NCBI RefSeq assembly: GCF_000014225.1
Contig: NC_008228.1
Location: forward strand, 4,650,001-4,714,000
DNA: 64,000 bases
Source: Paraglaciecola sp. T6c
GTDB taxonomy: Bacteria; Pseudomonadota; Gammaproteobacteria; Enterobacterales; Alteromonadaceae
Reading direction: 5' to 3'
The position numbers and the translations under genes are program-made. Below the pieces are notes generated by a model that worked only from the letters and a program-made list of their open reading frames with translations, was not told the DNA's origin and made no database searches. Shown here piece by piece: positions 8,897 through 16,841 of the stretch (position 1 is the first letter of the stretch; every line of letters begins with the position of its first letter).

Positions 8897-9880
8897 ATGA
8901 GTCATCAAAATAGCGCTACCATAGAGTTAGATTTAGTCGACGACATTGAAGAAGCCGTAGAAAAAGAATTAGTAAAGGCAGAGAAAGATTCTGAAGATAA
9001 ATTCAAAGATATCGTCTCTAGCAAAGAAGCCCCTAGTAAAAATCTCGATGCCACCCAATTATATTTAGGCGAAATAGGCTTTTCCCCCCTGCTGTCTGCA
9101 GAAGAAGAAGTGTATTTTTCGCGCCGAGCCCTAAAAGGCGATGAAGCCTCACGACAACGCATGATCGTCAGTAACTTACGATTAGTGGTAAAGATCGCGC
9201 GACGTTATAACAACAGAGGTTTGGCCTTACTTGACTTAGTCGAAGAAGGTAATCTCGGCCTTATCCGCGCAGTTGAAAAGTTTGATCCTGAACGAGGATT
9301 TCGTTTTTCTACCTATGCGACGTGGTGGATACGCCAGACGATTGAACGGGCTATTATGAATCAAACCCGCACAATTCGCTTACCTATACATGTCGTAAAA
9401 GAACTTAACGTATACCTTCGTACCTCACGCGAATTGGCGCAGAAGTTAGATCATGAACCCACCGCAGAGGAAATAGCTGAGGCGGTTCAAAAACCCGTTG
9501 CAGATGTCACTAAGATGCTGCGTTTAAATGAGCGTATTACCTCGGTCGATACACCCATCGGCAGTGAGAACGACAACGTTTTACTGGATATCATTGCTGA
9601 CGATAACGGTCACGATCCTGAAGAAGATTTGCAAGACAAAAACGTCAAATTAAGTATCGTTGGCTGGTTAGAAGATTTAAATCCTAAACAAAGAGAAGTA
9701 TTAGCCAGACGATTTGGGCTGTTAGGGTACGAACCTTCAACACTAGAGGATGTTGGCGTAGAAATAGGGTTAACACGTGAGCGGGTTCGCCAAATTCAGG
9801 TAGAAGCTCTGCGAAGACTCAAGGATATGCTTGGTCACAAGGGATTAAACTTGGAATCATTGTTTAATCAATTAGCTTAA
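8897..9880 (+). CDS. rpoS: RNA polymerase sigma factor RpoS
   Basis: This is a 327-residue general stress and stationary-phase sigma factor. Region 1.2 begins at about residue 53 ('[21 protein letters not shown]'). Region 2 has '[21 protein letters not shown]' and '[27 protein letters not shown]' in outline. Region 4.2 is the C-terminal '[21 protein letters not shown]'. An AAGGAG ribosome site lies five bases before the start. The long acidic N-terminus (1-50) is typical. The upstream nlpD gene and a strong downstream terminator define the end of the operon. Confidence 0.98.
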   Translation: MSHQNSATIELDLVDDIEEAVEKELVKAEKDSEDKFKDIVSSKEAPSKNLDATQLYLGEIGFSPLLSAEEEVYFSRRALKGDEASRQRMIVSNLRLVVKIARRYNNRGLALLDLVEEGNLGLIRAVEKFDPERGFRFSTYATWWIRQTIERAIMNQTRTIRLPIHVVKELNVYLRTSRELAQKLDHEPTAEEIAEAVQKPVADVTKMLRLNERITSVDTPIGSENDNVLLDIIADDNGHDPEEDLQDKNVKLSIVGWLEDLNPKQREVLARRFGLLGYEPSTLEDVGVEIGLTRERVRQIQVEALRRLKDMLGHKGLNLESLFNQLA

Positions 9881-9898
9881 AAAAATATGCTCCTAAAC

Positions 9899-9933
9899 AA
9901 AAAATGCCGCTCTATTAAGAAGCGGCATTTTTT
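9899..9933 (+). terminator. rpoS terminator, probably bidirectional
   Basis: There is a perfect 11-bp stem, AAAATGCCGCT (9901-9911) with AGCGGCATTTT (9921-9931), with a nine-base loop. It ends in T on the plus strand and is preceded by an A-run, so it can also stop transcription of the minus-strand lipoprotein gene. Confidence 0.9.
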
Positions 9934-9968
9934 ACGCGATATGCCCGAGTTAAACGGGAGGCGCGGAA

Positions 9969-10379
9969 TTAGCAGTCGGTGTCGTCTGCATTCATTTTAG
10001 ATTTAGCATCTTCGCAAGTGTCTTCCATTGCATTAGCTGCATCAGTTTTCATCTCACTTGCTTTGTCTTTGCCTTTTTCCATCCACTCAGACGCTTTTTC
10101 CTTGCTATCTTCGTAGGCTTCAGAAGAGGCGTCTTTCGCGTCTTCGTAAGCGTCAGAAGCCTCTTCCTTAGCATCTTCATAAGCATCAGATGCTTTATCT
10201 TTAGCTTCTTCGTAAGCGTCTTTAGATTTCTCGCCAGCGGCTTCCATTTTCTCTTTGCTGGTTTGTACAGCTGAGTCTATTTTATCACCTGTTGTCGCTT
10301 CCTTCTTCTCGCTACAAGCTGCAAGAGATAATGACGCAACAAAGATCACCATAGCTGTTTTGGTAAATGTATTTTTCAT
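9969..10379 (-). CDS. small lipoprotein with 11-residue helical repeats
   Basis: This is a 136-residue protein with signal peptide and lipobox 'LSLAAC' (about 17-22). After the acylated Cys it is almost wholly made of a charged repeat of the form DAYEDAK(x)(x)AS. At least four copies with an 11-residue period lie between about residues 58 and 101. Such 11-residue repeats favour a long amphipathic helix or right-handed coiled coil, as in LEA-type and apolipoprotein-like stress proteins. The C-terminus has two Cys (DTCEDAK and the final DC). An AAGGAA ribosome site precedes it. The gene upstream on the same strand encodes a tiny membrane protein, so they may form an operon. Function unknown; an envelope stress or spacer role is inference. 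Confidence 0.8.
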   Translation of the reverse strand: MKNTFTKTAMVIFVASLSLAACSEKKEATTGDKIDSAVQTSKEKMEAAGEKSKDAYEEAKDKASDAYEDAKEEASDAYEDAKDASSEAYEDSKEKASEWMEKGKDKASEMKTDAANAMEDTCEDAKSKMNADDTDC

Positions 10380-10394
10380 TCTAGTTCCTTATAT

Positions 10395-10577
10395 TTACGC
10401 TGCTCGAAAATTCAAGCGATTTAGTATGACTCTTACTAGGGTGCTCACGATAAACGTGATTAACCCTAAGTAACAAACTACTTTTACAAGACCGTGCACG
10501 ACTCCTTCTAACATAGCTACATTTCGCAATGTTACTAGTGCGGTCAAAGCACATACTATGATGACGAAGAAATACAT
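10395..10577 (-). CDS. 60-residue two-helix membrane protein
   Basis: This is a tiny protein with two hydrophobic segments (about 2-20 and 31-52) and a basic C-terminus. A clear AGGAGA ribosome site sits five to six bases before the start on the minus strand, which is the main reason for accepting it. It ends 15 bases before the start of the repeat lipoprotein, so co-transcription is likely. No family recognised. It may be a small stress-induced membrane protein like others found beside such lipoproteins, but nothing in the sequence proves a function. Confidence 0.6.
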   Translation of the reverse strand: MYFFVIIVCALTALVTLRNVAMLEGVVHGLVKVVCYLGLITFIVSTLVRVILNRLNFRAA

Positions 10578-10886
10578 GGTTGTCTCCTGTAATTTTTAGC
10601 AAACAATTTATTAACTGAAAAGTGAAAACTGCAAGCCGCTTTTCCTGTTACCTCATCGCTACTTAGTTTATCTGTAAACACTTCAATGCTAGTTTCATGC
10701 CAGAACATAAGATATTGAAAAGTAGAAGGTATTAAGCGTTATATGATGCTAATGATGTGTAAATGTGGGATATTGGCAACACAGAGTTACACATACAGCT
10801 ACATTACGTCTTGTTCTTATGAAGTCACTTTGACAGGATATATAACCCATGTTTAAACGCCTTACTCAACTAAGAGAATTTTTTCT
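10578..10886. other. divergent intergenic region
   Basis: This is the space between the minus-strand small membrane protein and the plus-strand membrane protein at 10887. A TTGACA box is visible at 10830-10835 followed by AT-rich DNA, but no good -10 lies at the right distance. I see no RNA gene or coding remnant. Confidence 0.5.
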
Positions 10887-11654
10887 ATGCAAACCTCTCC
10901 TTCATCACACGATGGCTCAACGTACCGCTTAGTTTTCCCCAAAGTATGTAAAGCTAAGGATGTTATTTCATGGTTACGCGAAGGAAAACATCAATTCAAG
11001 CGAAACCCCGGCGCTTGGGTTACCTGTATTTTGATTTGGTTTGTTTTTTCCTTGGTAATGTCGGTCATCCCTATTGTAGGGCAAATAGCGGGCGGGTTAT
11101 TAAATTACGTGTTCATTGCGGGGCTCATGCTTGGTTGTTATGAAGCCAGTCAAGGCAAAGAATTTACGAGTCAATATATGTTTGCGGGCTTTAAACACAA
11201 TCTCTCTAAATTAGTTGGGTTAGGTTTTGTGAGCATGGTGCTTTCAGGCCTTATTATGTGGATAACGTTAGGAGACATGTATCTTGCCATGCTCAGTGGG
11301 GACGTAGATACGCTACCTGCTGATTTTGACGTTAATAGTTTGGCTATCTCTGTTTTAATCGCGACCTTACTGCTCATTCCATTGATGATGGGTCTGTGGT
11401 TTGCTCCGGTACTGATTATTCGTCATGATTTATCTGTGTTTGCAGCACTAAGACTCAGCTTCGTCGCCTGCTTCTTAAACACCCTACCCTTTTTCTGGTA
11501 CGGGCTAATTTTAATTCCGATGTTTCTCTTTGGTATGTTTACCCTTGGTTTAGGTTTACTTATTGTCCTACCGGTAATTTTAGTGAGTATGTACGCGTCT
11601 TATGTCCAAATCTTCCTAGAGCCTATCGGTGGTGCTTCATTAGACGACGAATAA
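10887..11654 (+). CDS. BPSS1780-like integral membrane protein
   Basis: This is a 255-residue protein with a soluble N-terminus (1-45) and about six membrane helices. The hydrophilic segment 'AKDVISWLREGKHQFKRNPGAW' in outline (27-48) before the first helix, and 'GGLLNYVFIAGLMLGCYEASQGKEF' after it, match the family called BPSS1780 or DUF2189-like membrane proteins. The role of this family is not established. It appears to be a single-gene unit with its own terminator 30 bases downstream. Confidence 0.65.
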   Translation: MQTSPSSHDGSTYRLVFPKVCKAKDVISWLREGKHQFKRNPGAWVTCILIWFVFSLVMSVIPIVGQIAGGLLNYVFIAGLMLGCYEASQGKEFTSQYMFAGFKHNLSKLVGLGFVSMVLSGLIMWITLGDMYLAMLSGDVDTLPADFDVNSLAISVLIATLLLIPLMMGLWFAPVLIIRHDLSVFAALRLSFVACFLNTLPFFWYGLILIPMFLFGMFTLGLGLLIVLPVILVSMYASYVQIFLEPIGGASLDDE

Positions 11655-11684
11655 AAATATTGAATAGTATTTTTGAATTATCAG

Positions 11685-11708
11685 ACGGCTCAGAAAAGAG
11701 CCGTTTTT
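11685..11708 (+). terminator. rho-independent terminator
   Basis: ACGGCTC (11685-11691) pairs with GAGCCGT (11698-11704) around a six-base loop, followed by a T-run. It closes the gene ending at 11654. Confidence 0.88.
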
Positions 11709-11820
11709 ACTTTTGAAACCTTTTGTACCGTCATACCCGTCCCAGTAAAATAATTAATAGGGACTTGCGGGAAAGCCTGCTAGTATCTGCGCCCTTTTTT
11801 TAACGCGTCAAGGAACAAAC

Positions 11821-12153
11821 ATGTCTAAGTTTTTCTTCAAAGGCCGAATAGATCCCCGGGAAAAATACCAGAGATTTGGCTACAACACTCAGCGAAAAAC
11901 CAAGGTGGGCAGTGAAAATGCACCGCTACACATCTCGGTGCAGAACCACGAAAGGGAAGTCGAGCTAAAATCTGTTCTAGCTGAACATAATCTGCATGCT
12001 GAAATCACCGTAGATGCTGATAAGCCTGAAAATACGATTCAACTCGATACCTTACTCAAAGTGCCAGGTACACAGACGTTCGTTAAAACCCCAAATCGAA
12101 ACGACCCCTGCACCTGCGGAAGCGGTAAAAAATATAAAAAATGTTGTGGCTAA
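11821..12153 (+). CDS. PBPRA1643 family SEC-C metal-binding protein
   Basis: This is a 110-residue protein ending in a SEC-C zinc motif: 'NRNDPCTCGSGKKYKKCCG' holds the C-x-C and C-C ligands at about 92-110. The N-terminus 'FFKGRIDPREKYQRFGYNTQR' in outline marks the PBPRA1643 family (SWIM/SEC-C), which is common in Vibrio, Shewanella and Alteromonas. SEC-C motifs bind zinc and often mediate SecB or ribosome contacts, but the job of this short family is unknown. It is a single gene between two well-defined neighbours. Confidence 0.85.
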   Translation: MSKFFFKGRIDPREKYQRFGYNTQRKTKVGSENAPLHISVQNHEREVELKSVLAEHNLHAEITVDADKPENTIQLDTLLKVPGTQTFVKTPNRNDPCTCGSGKKYKKCCG

Positions 12154-12203
12154 GCGAAGCCGCTATGTCATCATTTAGCTGATCACAGGCAACGGTCAGC
12201 GTA

Positions 12204-12956
12204 TCACAGTGCGCCTAACCAATCCTGCAACTCGGTGGCGACAGACTTATTATGCTGGGCCAAAAACGCCACAAAATGATGTGCGTCGCGATTCACAATT
12301 CGCTCTAGGGGAAAACCAACTTCCTCAGCACACGCGCGACTTGAAGCATCATTCCCAATATCGTATGCCACATGAGCATCACTTGAAAACACCACCTTCC
12401 AATCGAGCTGGTCTGTCATCTCAAGTACCTGTTTGCAAATAGGGCCGCTGCCAGAACGCGAGCCTTTAAATGAGCTGTTATTCACTTCTAAAACCACATT
12501 GTTATCTTTTGCGGCTCGGATCACTTCACCTATATCAATGGGAAAATTAGGGTTCCCAGGATGGCCAATAATCTGTATGTCACCCGTTTCTATAGTGGTT
12601 ATCATGGCTTGCGTATTTTGCGCTTTCCCTGCTGGCGTAAAAACGGGCTCATGGAAACTCGCGATGGCAAAATCGAGAAAGGGATGAAGACCGTTTGGAA
12701 TATCATGGCCACCATTGACCGGCATAATATTCGCTTCGATTGCGCGTAATATCGCAACGCCATCGACAAAACGCGGCAGAACATGGCGGTTACCGAAATG
12801 CCACGGATGAGGAGAGTCAGGCATCGACGGGCCATGTTCAGTGAGTGAGAACATTTGCATCCCTTTAAGTTTGGCCTGCACAGCGTACTCATGCACAGTG
12901 CTATACGCATGTGTGCTGGCGACCGTATGCGAGTGCGTATCAACCAATAACGTCAT
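12204..12956 (-). CDS. ycdX: PHP-domain phosphatase, YcdX family
   Basis: This is a 250-residue zinc-dependent hydrolase. The N-terminal metal motif 'DTHSHTVASTHAYST' (6-20) and 'LTEHGPSMPDSPHPWHF' (about 38-54) are conserved. 'IEANI', 'SFHEPVF', 'HPGNP' and 'SSDAHVAYDIG' supply the other trinuclear-zinc ligands. YcdX of E. coli is a phosphatase linked to swarming and oxidative-stress phenotypes, and its natural substrate is unsettled. AGGAGGA lies before the start on the minus strand. No operon partner is visible. Confidence 0.9.
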   Translation of the reverse strand: MTLLVDTHSHTVASTHAYSTVHEYAVQAKLKGMQMFSLTEHGPSMPDSPHPWHFGNRHVLPRFVDGVAILRAIEANIMPVNGGHDIPNGLHPFLDFAIASFHEPVFTPAGKAQNTQAMITTIETGDIQIIGHPGNPNFPIDIGEVIRAAKDNNVVLEVNNSSFKGSRSGSGPICKQVLEMTDQLDWKVVFSSDAHVAYDIGNDASSRACAEEVGFPLERIVNRDAHHFVAFLAQHNKSVATELQDWLGAL

Positions 12957-13365
12957 TTTTTCCTCCTGAGTTTTAATTTATGATAGCGGCTATCAATGAC
13001 ATTTTTCTTAAAATATCTAAAGAAAATGGCACTATTCACTGGAGCTCAAAATGGCAATATGGTTATGCCTATTGGATCTCCCAATGGTGATATCTGAAAG
13101 TCACATTGAGGCGAAACCATAATCCTCAATTGGCAGACTATATTACCATAGCGGCTTGATTTACTTATGTTTGAAGCGTGTCTAGATATTTCCGCTCGCT
13201 TATGCTTTGTGACAGAGCTAGCTTGAGACTAATGAAGTAACCTGCTTACTGGCGCACGCGATAGCCACGCGATAAAACGAAGAAATATCAACGAGCAGCG
13301 GAATATTTTTAAGCTATTTAATCAATCATTTTTTTAACACTATGCACATTATCACAGAGGTTCTC
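12957..13365. other. intergenic region without recognised gene
   Basis: This is a divergent spacer between ycdX and the cytosine deaminase. It has an imperfect inverted repeat between TATTTCCGCTCG (near 13187) and CGAGCAGCGGAATA (near 13291). I find no open reading frame with a ribosome site and no tRNA-like fold. Confidence 0.4.
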
Positions 13366-13803
13366 ATGGACAAATTTATGCAAGCGGCGATTGACGAAGC
13401 AAAATTGGGCTTAGCAGAAGGCGGGATCCCCATTGGTTCAGTACTTGTACACAATAATAAAATTATCGGACGAGGTCACAATAAGCGCGTGCAAAGTGGC
13501 AGCCCAATATTGCACGGTGAGATGGATGCGCTTGAAAATGCGGGGCGCCAACCAGCACGCGTTTATAAAGAATCGACGCTCTACACCACATTATCACCTT
13601 GCAGCATGTGCAGCGGCACCATTCTACTTTACGGTATCCCAAAAGTAGTGATTGGAGAAAATCAAACGTTTATGGGCGAAGAGTCTCTTTTGACCTCTCG
13701 CGGGGTGAACACTCAGGTACTGCATAATCAGGAATGCATCAGCCTGATGAATGATTTCATTCGTGATAAGCCCGAACTGTGGAACGAAGATATCGGCGAA
13801 TGA
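13366..13803 (+). CDS. FCY1-like cytosine deaminase (CDA superfamily)
   Basis: This is a 145-residue zinc deaminase. 'LHGEMDALENAGR' has the catalytic His and Glu (about 54-66), and 'TTLSPCSMCSGTILLYGIPKVVIGEN' in outline has the PCxxC zinc ligands (about 80-105). The C-terminus 'ECISLMNDFIRDKPELWNEDIGE' is strikingly like the end of yeast cytosine deaminase FCY1, as is 'GHNKRVQSGSPILHGE'. Bacterial cytosine deaminases are usually unrelated CodA-type amidohydrolases, so this is a eukaryote-like version. An in-frame ATG exists at 13342, but the start at 13366 has AGAGG five bases upstream and matches the family N-terminus. It could also act on guanine or another base. Confidence 0.85.
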   Translation: MDKFMQAAIDEAKLGLAEGGIPIGSVLVHNNKIIGRGHNKRVQSGSPILHGEMDALENAGRQPARVYKESTLYTTLSPCSMCSGTILLYGIPKVVIGENQTFMGEESLLTSRGVNTQVLHNQECISLMNDFIRDKPELWNEDIGE

Positions 13804-13916
13804 GCCTCCGAAAGCCCCATTAAGCTTAAAAAAAACGACCTAAAGTTAAAAATATTTTACACAAAGTTTGATTTAACATATATTCTATCCCCTACTATGT
13901 TACAAGGTGAGCGGAT

Positions 13917-14381
13917 ATGTCATATACAGAGAAAAGCATTTGGGTATCGCTGATATCTACAGTATGTATTTTTGGTTATTATTTTATCAGTGTTTTGAGC
14001 CTAGGCTCGATGCCCTCAGAGCAGGCAAACAGTGCCGCGGTTCAGCTATTATTTCAAGCGGTTGTCACCACAGTAGTAGTAGAAATTATTCTGCATAGTG
14101 TCATTGCGATATGTAACCCAAGCGATGCGCAACAGCCTGCTGATGAACGAGATAAATTGTACAAAATGAGAGCGAACAGCGTTGGATATCGCATACTTAT
14201 TTTGGGTGTTATGTTGACCTTAGGTCATATATTATTAGGCTCGTTTATTCCTGAATTTAAAAGCCAAAATGCAGTCGCTACTTTTCCGCTTTTAAGCGCA
14301 TATATTTTATTTTTCAGTTTTATTATTTCCGAAGTGGCACGCTATTCGAGCCAAGTATTTTTCTATAGAAAAGGTGCCTAA
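13917..14381 (+). CDS. four-helix membrane protein paired with an XRE regulator
   Basis: This is a 154-residue protein with four predicted membrane helices (about 8-30, 42-62, 83-105, 118-140) joined by short loops. A charged loop 'PSDAQQPADERDKLYKMRAN' lies between helices two and three. It overlaps the following XRE-type HTH gene by eight bases. Small multi-helix proteins coupled to a YozG-like XRE regulator are a frequent bacterial pair in which the membrane protein may control the regulator. No known function; family not named with certainty. Confidence 0.7.
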   Translation: MSYTEKSIWVSLISTVCIFGYYFISVLSLGSMPSEQANSAAVQLLFQAVVTTVVVEIILHSVIAICNPSDAQQPADERDKLYKMRANSVGYRILILGVMLTLGHILLGSFIPEFKSQNAVATFPLLSAYILFFSFIISEVARYSSQVFFYRKGA

Positions 14382-14595
14382 AGTGGCAAATGTTCCAATC
14401 AAAAATAAGATCCGAGAGTTACGTTTTTTTGCTGATGAAATGACCCAAAAAGAGTTGGCAGAATTGGTCGGGGTGACCCGCCAAACGATCATGGCAATAG
14501 AAAAAAGTAAGTATTCACCAACTTTAGAGGTTGCCTTCAAAATTGCCGAAGTATTTGGTCAGTCGCTAGAAGAAGTTTTTCAATACGAAGGGTAA
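14374..14595 (+). CDS. XRE-family HTH transcriptional regulator
   Basis: This is a 73-residue single-domain DNA-binding protein. The helix-turn-helix is 'MTQKELAELVGVTRQTIMAIEKSKYSPTLEVAFKIAEVF' in outline (about 27-65), typical of the short YozG/XRE group. Translation begins at GTG (14374) overlapping the upstream gene, and a second GTG at 14383 is also possible. It is coupled to the membrane protein before it. The target is not visible, and autoregulation would be the usual expectation. Confidence 0.85.
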   Translation: MPKVANVPIKNKIRELRFFADEMTQKELAELVGVTRQTIMAIEKSKYSPTLEVAFKIAEVFGQSLEEVFQYEG

Positions 14596-14631
14596 AAAAA
14601 AGCAAAGGTTAGTGTGCACTAATCTTTGCTT
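14593..14631 (-). terminator. long terminator hairpin
   Basis: AAGCAAAGGTTAGTG (14600-14614) pairs with CACTAATCTTTGCTT (14617-14631), with one G-T pair. On the minus strand the stem is followed by eight T, so it fits best as the terminator of the GNAT-nitrilase gene, and it may also stop the XRE gene. A second 9-bp inverted repeat, TTAACTAAC (14704-14712) with GTTAGTTAA (14731-14739), lies just downstream of that gene's stop. Confidence 0.85.
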
Positions 14632-14746
14632 AAGCTATTTATAACTAAGCGTTGTTTTTATCTAACTGACAGCAAGAAGGTAACCTTATTCTGTGCTGCC
14701 AGTTTAACTAACGAGAGTAAATCAATTAAAGTTAGTTAATGCTTAC

Positions 14747-16309
14747 TTACTTCGGGCCCTTCCACTTCACTTCATATAAGTCTCGGCGGCGATCTAAGTA
14801 GTTTCTCACAGACCCTTCATTTTTAAGTTGTTTTAACTTATCAAAATCTAAGTCAACGATCAGCGTCATTTCAGTATTCGGCGTCGTTTCTGACACTATT
14901 GCATCATGGGGAAATGCGAAATCCGATGGGGAAAACACAGCGGTTTGACCGTATTGAATGTCCACGTTATCAACCTTAGGAAGGTTACCCACACTGCCCG
15001 CAATTGCTACGTAACATTCGTTTTCTATCGCCCTAGCTTGAGAGCAACGACGTACACGCAGGTAGCCATTTTTGGTGTCAGTCCAAAACGGAACGAATAA
15101 GATTTGAATATCTTGCTCTGCCAATAAACGGCCCAATTCAGGGAACTCAACATCGTAACAAATCAGAATGCCGACTTTACCAAAATCAGTATCGAATGCT
15201 TGTAATTGATTCCCCCCTTGCATGATCCAATCTTTTTTCTCATGTGGTGTCGGATGCAATTTATATTGGCTTTCAACACGCCCATCTCGGTGGCAAAAAT
15301 AGCTCACATTATACAGTTCATTTTCTTCGATAACCGGCACCGACCCGGCAATAACATTTATATTATACGAGACAGCTAAACGTGAAATTTCGGTGAGGAT
15401 TTCATCCGTGTAAGTGGCTAAATTCCAAATCGCATCGATAGATGTATCAGCCTGCTTAATCCCCATTAATGGTGCGTTAAAAAATTCAGGAAAAAGTGCG
15501 ACGTCACATTTGTAATCTGACAAGGCATCCACGAAATATTCAACTTGCTGGAGCAACTCTGGCACATCATTGAAATAACGCATTTGCCATTGAATACATC
15601 CGATACGCGCTGAGTTGCGCTGGCTACCCAACAACTCAGGCTCTTCAGGGTCATAGTAAATATTGTGCCATTGAAGCAGCGTAGCGTAACCACGAGACGC
15701 TTTATCCTCAGGGAAATACGCTTTAAGTAATTGTTTTACTTCGAAGCCATTGGACAATTGGAAGGTTAAAATTGGATCGTGAATGTCTTTTGATTTGACT
15801 AACTCAACATATTCATATGGTGACATCTGCGCTGCATACTTGGTGTAGTTAGGAATCCGCCCACCAGCCACAATCGATTTTAAGTTTAGATTCCGGCACA
15901 CTTCTTTGCGTGCTTCATACAAGCGTCGCCCTAATCGCAAGCCTCGATACTCAGGAGACACAAAAAGGTCTACGCCATAAAGCACATCACCCTTTGGATC
16001 GTGGGTAGACATATATGCGTCACCGGTAATGTCTTCATAGGTATGTTTATCACCAAATTTATCGTAATCGATTATCACTGAAATGGCGGCAGCGACAACC
16101 TTGCCTTTATCTTCTATACAGATTTGCCCTTCAGGAAAAACATTCAACTGCGATTGAAAATTTTTCAAAGGCCAGGCCCCACCAACTTGAGAATAGACGA
16201 TGTCCATAAGCTCTTTTACGTCGGCATAATCATCTATGGTTAAATGGCGCAATTCCAAAATATGTTCTGGATCATCCATCGAGGGAGTTGAGCAATTATT
16301 GTCGTGCAT
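14747..16309 (-). CDS. GNAT acetyltransferase / carbon-nitrogen hydrolase fusion
   Basis: This is a 520-residue two-domain protein. Residues about 17-200 form a GNAT domain: 'LFVSPEYRGLRLGRRLYEARKEVC' in outline gives the acetyl-CoA binding R-G-x-x-L-G-R pattern. Residues about 230-510 form a nitrilase-type amidase with the catalytic triad visible as Glu in 'ALFPEFF', Lys in 'YKLHPTPHEK' and Cys in 'GILICYDVEFPELG'. The fusion is widely distributed but its substrate is unknown; an amide of an amino compound is plausible. Monocistronic, with its own terminator. Confidence 0.9.
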   Translation of the reverse strand: MHDNNCSTPSMDDPEHILELRHLTIDDYADVKELMDIVYSQVGGAWPLKNFQSQLNVFPEGQICIEDKGKVVAAAISVIIDYDKFGDKHTYEDITGDAYMSTHDPKGDVLYGVDLFVSPEYRGLRLGRRLYEARKEVCRNLNLKSIVAGGRIPNYTKYAAQMSPYEYVELVKSKDIHDPILTFQLSNGFEVKQLLKAYFPEDKASRGYATLLQWHNIYYDPEEPELLGSQRNSARIGCIQWQMRYFNDVPELLQQVEYFVDALSDYKCDVALFPEFFNAPLMGIKQADTSIDAIWNLATYTDEILTEISRLAVSYNINVIAGSVPVIEENELYNVSYFCHRDGRVESQYKLHPTPHEKKDWIMQGGNQLQAFDTDFGKVGILICYDVEFPELGRLLAEQDIQILFVPFWTDTKNGYLRVRRCSQARAIENECYVAIAGSVGNLPKVDNVDIQYGQTAVFSPSDFAFPHDAIVSETTPNTEMTLIVDLDFDKLKQLKNEGSVRNYLDRRRDLYEVKWKGPK

Positions 16310-16841
16310 AAGCGTACCGAGAGGCTCCGTTATAATAGGGATTGGTCACGAGATACAACCTGTACCAGCATGGAGGTTTCGTCAAGCAATGTTTATCATC
16401 TAGCGGCAATTCGAGACATCTGTTTTACCCACTCTTCAACTATTCTTGACCCAATGGGTCGAGTAGTTGAATAAACTGACGTTGCATTACATGACGAAGC
16501 AAATATTGAGGACAGCAATTAGTGAGCCATTGCGCGGCATTACGCTCTTTTGGCTAACCTAATTCAACTTATTGGTTAATAACTTGCATTAGCTTGGCTA
16601 ATAGGCTCGTTAACTTAGCCAAAGTCATGTGTACATGCGTGTGAAGATAGCGTAGAAAATAATGGTTTTATCCTACTTCACAGCGTAGTTTGTATGCTTC
16701 TATCACCTACTTAGTCAGCGACGAGTTAAGTGGTTATTCCTTGAGCGATTGAAGTTTTTAATAAAGTGTCTTCAGTGTCATAGCGTTGAAGAAATTTGTT
16801 CACTATAATGCGCGACTTTACAGTCCCGCAACTAGGTATTA
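16310..16841. other. speA upstream region
   Basis: This is a 532-base divergent spacer. It has a hairpin at 16435-16471 (TTCAACTA with TAGTTGAA, inner GACCC with GGGTC). It also has a phased set of TTGGCTAA-like words listed separately. A TATAAT box lies at 16804-16809, 32 bases before the speA start, without a well-spaced -35. Confidence 0.5.
16550..16622 (+). promoter_or_regulatory. phased TTGG(C/T)TAA array upstream of speA
   Basis: TTGGCTAA occurs at 16550 and 16594, TTGGTTAA at 16572, and the inverse TTAGCCAA at 16615. Start-to-start spacing is 22, 22 and 21 bases, two helical turns, so a protein could bind on one face. It lies 220-290 bases before speA. Regulator unknown. Confidence 0.4.
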
